Shown: positions 53,479 to 61,671 of the stretch, piece by piece
Layout: each line of letters begins with the position of its first letter
Position numbering within the stretch: the stretch's first letter is position 1
Assembly (NCBI GenBank): GCA_029261135.1
Contig: JAJDBX010000065.1
Location: 1 to 64,000, forward strand
Source: Nitrospirota bacterium
GTDB taxonomy: Bacteria > Nitrospirota > Nitrospiria > SBBL01 > JAADHI01
Length of the DNA stretch: 64,000 nucleotides
Direction: 5' to 3'
Translations under genes and position numbers: made by a program
Notes under the pieces: model-generated
Database searches by the model: none
What the model was told of the DNA's origin: nothing
Seen by the model: the letters and a program-made list of their open reading frames with translations, nothing else

Positions 53479-54324
53479 GTGGGATCTTATCTGCCCTTGT
53501 TTATGCTTTCGGTTGAGCATGAGTTTTTTCCTGGAGATGTCTGTTCGGCGCTCGACTTTGTTCCTACACCTCAATCTGAGGTGCTTCTCAAAAAAGCAAG
53601 CTTGTTGACAAGAAGTACTTCAAATAGTGTCCACGTTTTTTACGATGCAGATCAAGCGGAATCCTTGGATCTTTACACTGGAAATCCAGAGGAACCCTTC
53701 GACCTTCAATACCGGGTCTTCTCGAAAGACCTATTTTTTAAAAATTACTCCGAAGCGGTTTCTTATAAAGAAAATGCCATTCTTTATTTTGACAGCGCGA
53801 ATGCACAGCAGGATGAGGAGGGCTGTTACAGGCTGCATGCTGCAGATTCGGTCTCAGAATCGGATCTCTTACTGCTCGATTCGCCTTTGCTCAATGACAT
53901 TCTCAGTAAAAAAGATCGACTGGTCTGTCCCTTATTTATTGTCAATATTGGTATCTCAAATAGTGGGGATCGTGCAAAAAAATATACCCTTAAGTTCAAG
54001 GCGCGGGAGACTATTTGGAAGTATTATCTGTTGGGAAATATGGCAAGAAAAGATTCCTATATTACAGATCTCAGTAATAAAACAGAATTTGAATTTACGG
54101 GCTCGGAATCATTGCTTGATAAAAAAGTCGCTCTCACGTTTAGATCTAAAACCCCGATTCCATTACGGGAAAGGTTGGATTGCCGGTTTCAGTTAAAGGA
54201 AAAAGGGCCCGGGAATGGAAAGATCCTGATCAAACGCTTGCCCGTTGCCGCTGCAACGCAGATCAGTAAAGAATCAATCAATGGAAAAGAATCTGTTATT
54301 TCGGAAATTTATGTCAACTGCTAA
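53479..54324 (+). CDS. Unknown protein between the eCIS terminator and sheath genes
   Basis: 281 residues from a GTG with GGAG eight bases upstream. No signal peptide or membrane helix. The start YLPLFMLSVEHEFFPGDVC and the mixed alpha/beta composition give no family that I recognise. The C-terminal half (KARETIWKYYLLGN onward) looks like a strand-rich domain. Position in the operon argues for a structural or assembly part of the injection system, for example a cap adaptor or sheath-binding factor. That is inference. Confidence 0.7.
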   Translation: MGSYLPLFMLSVEHEFFPGDVCSALDFVPTPQSEVLLKKASLLTRSTSNSVHVFYDADQAESLDLYTGNPEEPFDLQYRVFSKDLFFKNYSEAVSYKENAILYFDSANAQQDEEGCYRLHAADSVSESDLLLLDSPLLNDILSKKDRLVCPLFIVNIGISNSGDRAKKYTLKFKARETIWKYYLLGNMARKDSYITDLSNKTEFEFTGSESLLDKKVALTFRSKTPIPLRERLDCRFQLKEKGPGNGKILIKRLPVAAATQISKESINGKESVISEIYVNC

Positions 54325-54345
54325 CCCAAAGGAGAGGATGAAGAC

Positions 54346-55905
54346 ATGGCAACTATGAAAACTCCAGGTGTTTATATCGTCGAAAAAAGCGCCTTCCCAA
54401 ATTCTGTGGTCGAGGTGGCCACAGCCGTCCCGGCTTTTGTCGGTTATACCCAAAAGGCAGACAATAAAGGAAAAACCCTGTTGAACAAACCTTGGCGGAT
54501 CACGTCAATGGCGGAATTTTACGATTATTACGGGTATGGCCCCCAGTCCACTTTTAAGGTAGAGGAGATTGCAGCCGATGCATCACCCGATTTTGCTTTC
54601 GGCGGGACGGATTACGCCTTGACTCAAGATGCAGGGAAATATCTCCTTTTCTACAGCATGCAGCTTTTTTATCAGAATGGCGGCGGTCCTTGTTATATCG
54701 TCTCGGTCGGGAATTATGGAAATGAGGTTGAGCCGGACAAAATACAAAAAGGAATCAATTTATTGGTGAAAGAGCAGGAGCCGACGATGGTGGTTATGCC
54801 GGATGCCGTGCTTCTCAAACAGCCAGATTGTATCTCTGTGCAGCAAACCGCATTGGCCCATTGTGGTGGGAAAATGAGGAACCGTGTGGCGGTTCTTGAT
54901 ATTTGGGAAGGCTATAAAGACAGACAGGATCCATCTGGGGACTGTGTCGAAGTATTTAGAGGCGCATTGGGGATTAATTATCTCGATTATGCTTCGGCCT
55001 ATTATCCCTGGGTCAATACCACCATTACCCAAGATAAAGATTTAAGCAGCGCGAACGTTTCTAATAAGGACGTGCTTATAAAGCTTTTGAGAACTGAACT
55101 CGGTATTCCGGAGACTGCACCGGCCCTTGAAGACAGCGATACGCCTGCAGATAAGTCGAAAAAGGCCAAAATTGCCCAACAGGTCGAAGCGGTTAATAAT
55201 ATCGTGAGCGATTGGGCTGGACTTGAACCGGAAGATATCGAATCCAACAAATTATTGTTGAATAAGTCTCTCATTGCATTGAGTCCGCTTTTTGGGAAAA
55301 TTCTGGCGGAAATTAAGAGCAAGTTGAACCTGCTTCCACCGAGTGCGGCGATGGCCGGTATCTACACCATGGTCGATAATTCCAGGGGGGTGTGGAAAGC
55401 ACCGGCCAATGTCAGCTTGGCTGCCGTGGTGTCGCCTGCCGTCAATATCACACATGACGAGCAGGAAGATTTGAATGTGACCACACAAGGAAAATCGATC
55501 AACGCCATCCGAACCTTCATTGGGGAGGGAACTTTGGTCTGGGGTGCGCGGACACTCGACGGCAACAGCCTCGATTGGCGATATGTGAATGTCCGCAGAA
55601 CCATGATCATGTTAGAGGAATCGATCAAACTCGCGAGCAAAGCCTATGTCTTCGAAAAAAACGATGCTGGTACTTGGACCACGATGAAAAGTATGATCCG
55701 GAACTTTTTGAACGGTATTTGGAAACGTGGTGGTTTGGCAGGGGCAAGTCCTGATGATGCTTTTAGTGTGCATGTCGGTTTAGGGGAGACAATGACCCCT
55801 GAAGATATTTTGGAAGGGATATTGAGGATTACCGTACTGGTTGCGATTTCTCGGCCTGCTGAATTTATTGAGATCACCTTTCAGCAGCAGATGCAGAAGT
55901 CTTAG
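54346..55905 (+). CDS. Contractile tail sheath protein
   Basis: 519 residues. The N-terminus MKTPGVYIVEKSAFPNSVVE, the VPAFVGYTQKA strand and the C-terminal domain (INAIRTFIGEGTLVWGART, DWRYVNVRRTMIMLEESI, and the final FIEITFQQQMQKS arm) are the standard sheath plan of Afp2-4/Pvc2-4 and T4 gp18 relatives. The variable insertion lies in the middle. It forms the contractile outer tube that drives injection. Afp has three sheath paralogs; only one is encoded here, so this resembles simpler MAC- or Bacteroidetes-type systems. The ATG follows AAAGGAGAGG. Confidence 0.95.
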   Translation: MATMKTPGVYIVEKSAFPNSVVEVATAVPAFVGYTQKADNKGKTLLNKPWRITSMAEFYDYYGYGPQSTFKVEEIAADASPDFAFGGTDYALTQDAGKYLLFYSMQLFYQNGGGPCYIVSVGNYGNEVEPDKIQKGINLLVKEQEPTMVVMPDAVLLKQPDCISVQQTALAHCGGKMRNRVAVLDIWEGYKDRQDPSGDCVEVFRGALGINYLDYASAYYPWVNTTITQDKDLSSANVSNKDVLIKLLRTELGIPETAPALEDSDTPADKSKKAKIAQQVEAVNNIVSDWAGLEPEDIESNKLLLNKSLIALSPLFGKILAEIKSKLNLLPPSAAMAGIYTMVDNSRGVWKAPANVSLAAVVSPAVNITHDEQEDLNVTTQGKSINAIRTFIGEGTLVWGARTLDGNSLDWRYVNVRRTMIMLEESIKLASKAYVFEKNDAGTWTTMKSMIRNFLNGIWKRGGLAGASPDDAFSVHVGLGETMTPEDILEGILRITVLVAISRPAEFIEITFQQQMQKS

Positions 55906-55999
55906 GACGACAGGACAGTATCTATTTTTTTGTAGGACAAAACGAATGGTGATTGTTCTGAGTTTTTAATAAAGAAAACTTACTGAATGGAGGTACATA

Positions 56000-56458
56000 A
56001 TGGCAGATGATGGATCCGCGCAATCAACGACTGTCTGGCCCATGCCAAAATTTCATTTTCAGGTGAAATGGGATGCTGAGGTCATGTCGTTTCAAGAGGT
56101 GTCCGGCCTCGATGTTGAGGCCCAGCCGATTGAATACCGGCATGGGGATAGCCCCGAGTTCTCGACTATAAAAATGCCCGGCATTAAAAAGGTTGGGAAC
56201 ATCACAATGAAAAAAGGGATCTACAAGTCTGATAATAAGTTCTGGGATTGGTTCAACCAGATCAAGATGAATACAATCAAACGCTTACCTGTCACGATCA
56301 GCTTACTGGATGAAGCAGGTGCCCCGACCATGGTTTGGACACTTGCGAATGCCTGGCCCTCAAAGATCACCGGCACTGATATGAAATCTGACGGCAACGA
56401 AGTGGCGATCGAATCGATTGAAATTGTGCATGAAGGGCTTACCATCGCCAATGCCTGA
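56000..56458 (+). CDS. Tail tube protein 1 (gp19/Afp1-like)
   Basis: 152 residues, the family length. Typical features are the first strand PKFHFQVKW, FQEVSGLDVEAQPIEYRHGD, the core KKGIYKSDNKFWDWF, and the end TDMKSDGNEVAIESIEIVHE. Hexameric rings of this protein stack to form the rigid inner tube. The ATG follows GGAGG, about 95 bases after the sheath gene. Confidence 0.95.
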   Translation: MADDGSAQSTTVWPMPKFHFQVKWDAEVMSFQEVSGLDVEAQPIEYRHGDSPEFSTIKMPGIKKVGNITMKKGIYKSDNKFWDWFNQIKMNTIKRLPVTISLLDEAGAPTMVWTLANAWPSKITGTDMKSDGNEVAIESIEIVHEGLTIANA

Positions 56459-56528
56459 TCGGTGGAAGAATGAACAGTCAAGGTTCCGAGATGTTCTCAG
56501 GACTTTATTAAAGTAAAAGGAGGCGAAG

Positions 56529-57002
56529 GTGAGTCTACTATCCTTATTGAAATCGGATGATTATCCCTTGCCGGCTTTTTACTTTAAGGTTGTTTTTTCT
56601 GCAACTTTGGGCATGTCGGATACCTCTTTTCAGGAAGTCACCGGAATCGATTCGGAAATAGAAACGGAGACCATTGTCGAAGGAGGCGAGAATCGCTATG
56701 TGCACAAATTACCCAAATCGGTCAAGCATAGCAATATGGTTCTCAAACGGGGGATCGCAAAAATGACATCGCCTCTTGTACTTTGGTGTCGCTCTGTCTT
56801 TGAGGCCGGTTTTATCGCACCGATTGTCCCGATGCCGATTTCAGTCTTCTTGATGAATGAAAACAAGATCCCGGTCCGGGCATGGTCTTTTGCCAATGCC
56901 TATCCGGTGAAGTGGGAGGTGGAGCCTTTTCAATCCACCAAGAATGAAGTAGCGATTGAAAAAATTGAGCTCAGTTACAACTATTCCAATCGACTGATTT
57001 AA
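56529..57002 (+). CDS. Tail tube protein 2 (gp19/Afp5-like)
   Basis: 157 residues from a GTG preceded by AAAGGAGG. It shares the tube fold with the previous gene: PAFYFKVVFSA, FQEVTGIDSEIETETIVEGGE, LKRGIAKMTSPLVLWC, and the closing TKNEVAIEKIELSYNYSNR. In Afp/PVC systems the second tube paralog forms the first ring layer joining the hub, so this copy likely does the same. Confidence 0.92.
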   Translation: MSLLSLLKSDDYPLPAFYFKVVFSATLGMSDTSFQEVTGIDSEIETETIVEGGENRYVHKLPKSVKHSNMVLKRGIAKMTSPLVLWCRSVFEAGFIAPIVPMPISVFLMNENKIPVRAWSFANAYPVKWEVEPFQSTKNEVAIEKIELSYNYSNRLI

Positions 57003-57007
57003 GAGCT

Positions 57008-57190
57008 ATGGCGATCGAAATCAAACAGATGTTGATTAAATCCACTGTTCTTCGGGAGAGCGCTTCGGAGAATGGCTCTAATGACCTTGGCCGCCGTTTG
57101 GAACTGGATACTGAAACACTCAAGCAGGATATCCTTTCCGACTGTCGGATCTTGCTGACGCAGTTGCTCCGCGAGCAGAAAGAGAGATAG
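57008..57190 (+). CDS. DUF5908-type small eCIS protein
   Basis: 60 residues beginning MAIEIKQMLIKSTVLRES. The MxIEIxxLxIxxxV start is typical of DUF5908 proteins, which sit between tube and hub genes in many contractile-injection clusters. The C-terminal half is a helix (LKQDILSDCRILLTQLLREQ). The role is unknown; assembly or chaperone is possible. It begins six bases after the tube stop and its stop abuts the next ATG. Confidence 0.75.
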   Translation: MAIEIKQMLIKSTVLRESASENGSNDLGRRLELDTETLKQDILSDCRILLTQLLREQKER

Positions 57191-57892
57191 ATGGCGGGTT
57201 TCAGTACCGGACTTAAAAAGAAGATGAGCATCGCGCCCTGTACGATGGATTCGTCGGGAAATATCAGTCTTGATGCCTCAAAAGACAAGTTCGAGGTCAT
57301 GCTGAATCCTTCAGCCTATTCGCATGGGCTGTCCATTAATTATAACAAGAAAAAAACCTTAGGACAGGCGGGGAGCGAATCGAAGTTTAGTGCGGTCGAA
57401 CCCGAGAAGGTGAGCTTCGATTTGGTGATTGACGGGACGGGTATCGTCAATCTTCCCATTCCAGGGATTGGTTCGCCCGATGTCAAAACCCAGGTTCAGC
57501 AGCTTCAAGAGATTGTCTATACCTATGACGGTTCAAAACATGAACCGAATCATGTCCGCTTGCTTTGGGGCAGCCTGATCTTTTTTGGTCGTATGGATTC
57601 CATGTCGCTTGATTACACCTTGTTTAAACCCAGCGGCGAACCTTTAAGAGCAAAGGTCAAACTTTCTTTTGTTGGCGCGATGAGCAAAGAGGAAGAGTCG
57701 CTCAAAGCAAACCGTTCTTCTCCTGATTTGACCCATGTGGTTCAGGTCAAGGCCGGTGATACCCTGCCGCTGCTCTGTTATCGTATCTATAAAAATAGCG
57801 CCTACTACCTTGATATTGCAAGAGTCAATCATCTCGTGAACTTTCGCAATCTCACCCCTGGCGCGAAACTCCACTTTCCTCCCCTGAGGTAA
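57191..57892 (+). CDS. LysM-containing baseplate hub adaptor (Afp7/Pvc7-like)
   Basis: 233 residues. The first 165 residues form the strand-rich hub-adaptor domain (FEVMLNPSAYSHGLSINY, FDLVIDGTGIV, VRLLWGSLIFFGRMDSMSLD). The end is a LysM-type motif (HVVQVKAGDTLPLLCYRIYK, LVNFRNLTPGAKLHFPP). In Afp and T4 gp53-like proteins this part links the spike to the baseplate. The ATG follows the DUF5908 stop with no gap. Confidence 0.9.
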   Translation: MAGFSTGLKKKMSIAPCTMDSSGNISLDASKDKFEVMLNPSAYSHGLSINYNKKKTLGQAGSESKFSAVEPEKVSFDLVIDGTGIVNLPIPGIGSPDVKTQVQQLQEIVYTYDGSKHEPNHVRLLWGSLIFFGRMDSMSLDYTLFKPSGEPLRAKVKLSFVGAMSKEEESLKANRSSPDLTHVVQVKAGDTLPLLCYRIYKNSAYYLDIARVNHLVNFRNLTPGAKLHFPPLR

Positions 57893-57896
57893 ATTA

Positions 57897-59686
57897 TGGC
57901 GGAATCTCCTGCGGCCACTGTTGGTAGTGTCGTCCGACTGACAATCTTCACTAATGGGAGTCAACTCAGCGATACGGCACGCCTCATTTCGGTTTCGGTC
58001 GATGTCGAAATAAACAAAGTCCCCTCTGCGAAAATTGTCTTATTGGACGGAGACATGCCAAACCAGGGTTTTCCTCTAAGTAATACGGACGATTTCAAGC
58101 CGGGCACCGAAATAAAAATCAATGCCGGTTATGACGAGGATGAAGAGACGATTTTTCAGGGGATTGTGATCAGGCATGGTATTTCTATTTCCGGAGATAA
58201 TGAAGCACGTTTACTCATCGAATGCCGAGACAAGGCGGTCGCGATGACCATCGGCCGTAAGAATGCAAACTATGTCGATTCTAAAGACAGTGATATCATC
58301 TCCAAAATCATCGGAAACTACAGCGGTCTTTCATCGGATGTCGATGAAAGCGATACAAGCTATAAAGAACTGGTTCAGTATTACTGCAGCGATTGGGATT
58401 TTTTGCTTTCCCGCGCTGAAGTGAATGCTTTTTTGGTCACGGTGGATAATGGAAAGGTTTCGGTCAAAGCACCCGATACCGGGGCATCTCCCGTATTAAA
58501 AGTCAGTTATGGCGAAGATCTCCTCGAGTTCCAAGGTGATATCGATGCCAGAAGCCAGCTGAGTACGGTTGATGGTATTTCCTGGGATCTGAAAACACAG
58601 GCAGTCGTTGAAGAGACGGCAGGCCCGGAAACCCTAAATACACAAGGTGATCTCGATGCCACGATCTTGGCTGGCGTGGCGGGGCCGGATTCCTTTCGTC
58701 TCCAAACGGCCGCACCTTTAGAAAGTACTGGACTCAAAAGCTGGATCAAGGGGCAGCAAATCAAAGCAGGCTTGGCACGAATCCGAGGCCGTATGAAATT
58801 TCAAGGCAGCGCCAAGGCCGCAATCGGAACGCTCATTGAATTAAATGGCGTGGGAAACCGCTTCAACGGGAATGTTTTCGTGAGTGCCATCCACCACGAT
58901 ATTTCAAAGGGCAAGTGGGAGACCGAAGCGGTCTTCGGGATGTCGCCCCATTGGTTTTCAGAGCGGAGCGATTTAGTTGCGCCATCCGCTTCTGGATTGT
59001 TGCCGGGTGTTGGCGGATTACAGGTGGGTGTGGTTAAAAAGCTGGATGAAGATCCGGAAGGCGAGCAGAAGGTTCAGGTGTCGGTTCCCGTGTTACAGGC
59101 GGAAACAGAAGGGGTCTGGGCCAGACTGTCGCAGTTCTACGCCTCGGGTGGGATCGGGGCTTTTTTTATACCGGAAATTGGAGATGAAGTGGTGCTCGCA
59201 TATATGAACAACGATCCCTCCCATCCCGTGATTCTGGGCAGTCTCTATAGCAGTAAACAAAAACCGCCCTATGAACTAACCGCGGACAACTACATCAAAG
59301 CCCTTGTGACCAAAAGCGAAATGAAGCTTGAGTTTGATGATGAAAATAAAGTCGTCACGATTATTACCCCAGGGGAGAATCAAATTGTAATCAGCGACAA
59401 GGATAAGTCCATCCTCATACAAGATCAAAATAGGAATAAAATTGAACTCAGCTCGGATGGGATTGTACTCGACAGCCCGAAAGATATTACCCTGACAGCC
59501 AAAGGGAAGATTACCCTGGATGCTGTGGGTGAAATCGGAATTACATCCAAAGCGGATGTTAAAGTGGAAGGGCTTAATGTGAGTCATACTGCGAATGTCG
59601 GTTTTACTGCAAAAGGAAACGCCACAGCTGAAATTTCCGCCTCCGGGCAGACCACTGTCAAAGGCGCGATGGTCATGATCAATTAG
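57897..59686 (+). CDS. VgrG/gp27-gp5-like central spike (Afp8/Pvc8-like)
   Basis: 596 residues. A gp27-like hub domain (about 8-370) contains SYKELVQYYCSDWDFLLSRAE, the phage-late-control signature. A gp5 OB-fold (GGLQVGVVKKLDEDPEGEQK, FFIPEIGDEVVLAY, HPVILGSLYS; about 375-460) and a C-terminal gp5-type beta-helix follow, with repeats such as ITLDAVGEIGITSKADVK. It makes the trimeric spike that pierces the target. The stop is nine bases before the PAAR gene. Confidence 0.95.
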
Positions 59687-59695
59687 GAGAATGCG

Positions 59696-59995
59696 ATGCC
59701 GCCAGCCTCAAGATTGACCGACATGCACGTTTGTCCTATGCAAACACCGGGTGTGCCGCCCATTCCCCATGTCGGCGGACCGATTGCGGGACCGGGAGTT
59801 GCGACAGTGTTGATCGGTAGTTTGCCCGCATCGGTGGTCGGTGACAGCGCAATCTGTGTGGGTCCGCCGGACACGGTTGCAAAAGGATCTGCCACTGTGA
59901 TGATTGGCGGGAAGCCTGCAGTAAGAATGGGAGATAGCACGGCGCATGGCGGGAGTATTGTTCTCGGTCTTCCAACCGTGATGATCGGAGGATGA
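59696..59995 (+). CDS. PAAR-domain spike tip protein (Afp10/Pvc10-like)
   Basis: 99 residues. PAAR features are the early DMHVCPMQTPGVPPIPHVGG, the repeated G-x-x-x-V-x-I-G-G-x-P strands (ATVLIGSLPASVVGDSA, ATVMIGGKPAVRMGDSTAHGG) and the closing LGLPTVMIGG. His and Cys residues could bind the tip metal. It sharpens the VgrG-like spike and may carry cargo. Its stop overlaps the start of the next gene by four bases (ATGA). Confidence 0.95.
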   Translation: MPPASRLTDMHVCPMQTPGVPPIPHVGGPIAGPGVATVLIGSLPASVVGDSAICVGPPDTVAKGSATVMIGGKPAVRMGDSTAHGGSIVLGLPTVMIGG

Positions 59996-61005
59996 AAACA
60001 TCCATGCAAAAGACCACACTTACAAATAGAAGCGGTGCGGCATCTCTGCCCCTGGCGCAGCTGAAAAGAAAGGGCGGTACGGCTTATTTAGGCGATTACC
60101 GCCCTGAGGCGATGAGCCAGCGTAAGCTTTCCAACATAATTCATCGTGGTGTTGCACTGCAACGCCAACGATCAAAAGGAGTCCCCACGGGTGATGAAAT
60201 TGCCTATGTGAAGGGACACCCTAAAGGGATTGATGCATACGACGCAACCGAAACTGACGATACAATATGGGGGAAATCACATACCGCTTACACGCGTGAT
60301 GTCGCAAAAGGAAAAAGCAAAGTGCAATTGTTGGAGACGCGTTTGAGCAAGTTGAAAGATGTCGATGAAAAAGCGGCGGAAGAGCTCAAGATTACCCAGT
60401 CTCGCACAAGTGCTGAGCAGAACTGGGGTGATTATTACGAGAGCAAGGTCGGAGACAAAATTGATGACAGCAGCAATGACTACGACAAAATGATCGGAAT
60501 CAAAAGTAAGGGCTATGAGAAAAAAAGTAATGAAGCCGTGCGGGCAGAACCGGATGCGGATCCTGACTATAAAAACTACTTCAAAGTGGACACGGGCGAG
60601 GTTCATGCCGATGAAAACTGGGGAGAATATGATGATGCGGGAGAAAAAATTAAAAATAACAAAGTGATCTGGAGGCAATATCGTGCTGCCATTGAAAAAG
60701 AGACTGGGCAGAGTAGCCTTTCGGATCAGACTACTGAATTAAAAAAACTGCAATCGATTTCGCGCCATACCGTGATTAATAAACATACAAACCGCAATAT
60801 TTTTATGTCTTTTGACGCAGGAAAGGCCGAGGGGAGCAAAACATGGGCACCGGGTACCGATGAATTTTCGGCCATCCTGCAATCGCCTAACGCACTGTCT
60901 TCTTTTTGGATATTGTACGAAGAAGCCGATGTTCTGGACAAAAAAATTAAAGACATAAAAAGTGAGGGGGACAGCGAGTTAAAAATCAATTTTGAAGATG
61001 CTTGA
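59992..61005 (+). CDS. Candidate eCIS cargo/effector with NRPExxxQRKL-like leader
   Basis: 337 residues, hydrophilic, no signal peptide or membrane helix. Residues 31-60 contain LGDYRPEAMSQRKLSNI and VALQRQR, close to the DNRPEAxxQRKLQ...Q leader on proteins carried by eCIS particles, often next to DUF4157 domains. No HExxH metallopeptidase motif is present. Two copies of an A-[DE]-[QE]-NWG-[DE]-Y segment lie at 141-150 and 206-215. The last 100 residues (SRHTVINKHTNRNIFMSFDAG, SFWILYEEADVLDKKIK) may form the active domain; the fold is unknown. It sits between the spike tip and the wedge gene, overlapping PAAR by four bases. Toxin activity is inference. Confidence 0.72.
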   Translation: MKTSMQKTTLTNRSGAASLPLAQLKRKGGTAYLGDYRPEAMSQRKLSNIIHRGVALQRQRSKGVPTGDEIAYVKGHPKGIDAYDATETDDTIWGKSHTAYTRDVAKGKSKVQLLETRLSKLKDVDEKAAEELKITQSRTSAEQNWGDYYESKVGDKIDDSSNDYDKMIGIKSKGYEKKSNEAVRAEPDADPDYKNYFKVDTGEVHADENWGEYDDAGEKIKNNKVIWRQYRAAIEKETGQSSLSDQTTELKKLQSISRHTVINKHTNRNIFMSFDAGKAEGSKTWAPGTDEFSAILQSPNALSSFWILYEEADVLDKKIKDIKSEGDSELKINFEDA

Positions 61006-61039
61006 AGCAATGAAATAATCGAGACGATGGAAGAAAAGC

Positions 61040-61456
61040 GTGAGTAATAATACAGGATTTCTTGGCAAGGGTTGGAGTTTCCCCCCCGAATTTAACCGGC
61101 ATGCCCGTTCGGTCAAGATGGTTTCTGAGGAAGAGGATATTCGCGAGAGCCTTAGAATCCTTATTCTGACGGCACCAGGTGAACGGATGATGCAGCAGGC
61201 CTATGGTTGTGGTCTCAAACAGATGGTTTTTGAGGAAATGAACGAAAGCACGGAAACCGAAATAAAAGATCTCATCCAACGGGCCGTGCTCTTCTATGAA
61301 CCTCGGATCACGCTCAATAAAATCGAGATTGATATTGAAGCAATGGATCAGGGATTTCTGAGCATCGGACTCTACTACACGATTAGAACAACCAACAGTA
61401 GGAGTAATATGGTATTTCCATTTTATTATAAAGAAGGGACCGGCCTTCGATTATAA
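61040..61456 (+). CDS. gp25-like baseplate wedge protein (Afp9/Pvc9-like)
   Basis: 138 residues from GTG. The GPW/gp25 plan is clear: LGKGWSFPPEF, then EEEDIRESLRILILTAPGERMMQQAYGCGLKQMVFEEMNE (about 30-70, containing the PGER motif) and the closing strands LSIGLYYTIRTTNSRSN. It anchors sheath contraction to the baseplate. The PAAR-cargo-gp25 order differs from Afp (gp25 then PAAR). Confidence 0.92.
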   Translation: MSNNTGFLGKGWSFPPEFNRHARSVKMVSEEEDIRESLRILILTAPGERMMQQAYGCGLKQMVFEEMNESTETEIKDLIQRAVLFYEPRITLNKIEIDIEAMDQGFLSIGLYYTIRTTNSRSNMVFPFYYKEGTGLRL

Positions 61457-61481
61457 TACGGTCAATTTTACCGGGAGTTTT

Positions 61482-61661
61482 TTAATGTGCTGAGGTCTTA
61501 ATCCCGCTGCCTGCACGGTATTCTAAGCTGATGATTCGCTGGTACGCCTGTTTATCCCGCCATAAAATCAAAGCTTCCGACTGACTGTTCACGGTTTTCT
61601 TTGAGTTGACAGTCTCTTCATGGTTCAATTGACGCGAAGGCTTTATCGGTATATTTGGCAT
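61482..61661 (-). CDS. Possible 59-residue antisense ORF in the gp25-baseplate gap
   Basis: The only gap in the injection-system cluster has an open minus-strand frame that nearly fills it. It starts MPNIPIKPSRQLNHEE and later reads QSEALILWRDKQAYQRIISL. The composition looks protein-like (Glu, Lys, Arg and one Trp). But there is no ribosome-binding site, no homology I recognise, and it runs against all its neighbours. It may be a relic or chance. Confidence 0.25.
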   Translation of the reverse strand: MPNIPIKPSRQLNHEETVNSKKTVNSQSEALILWRDKQAYQRIISLEYRAGSGIKTSAH

Positions 61662-61671
61662 TAAAAGTGAA

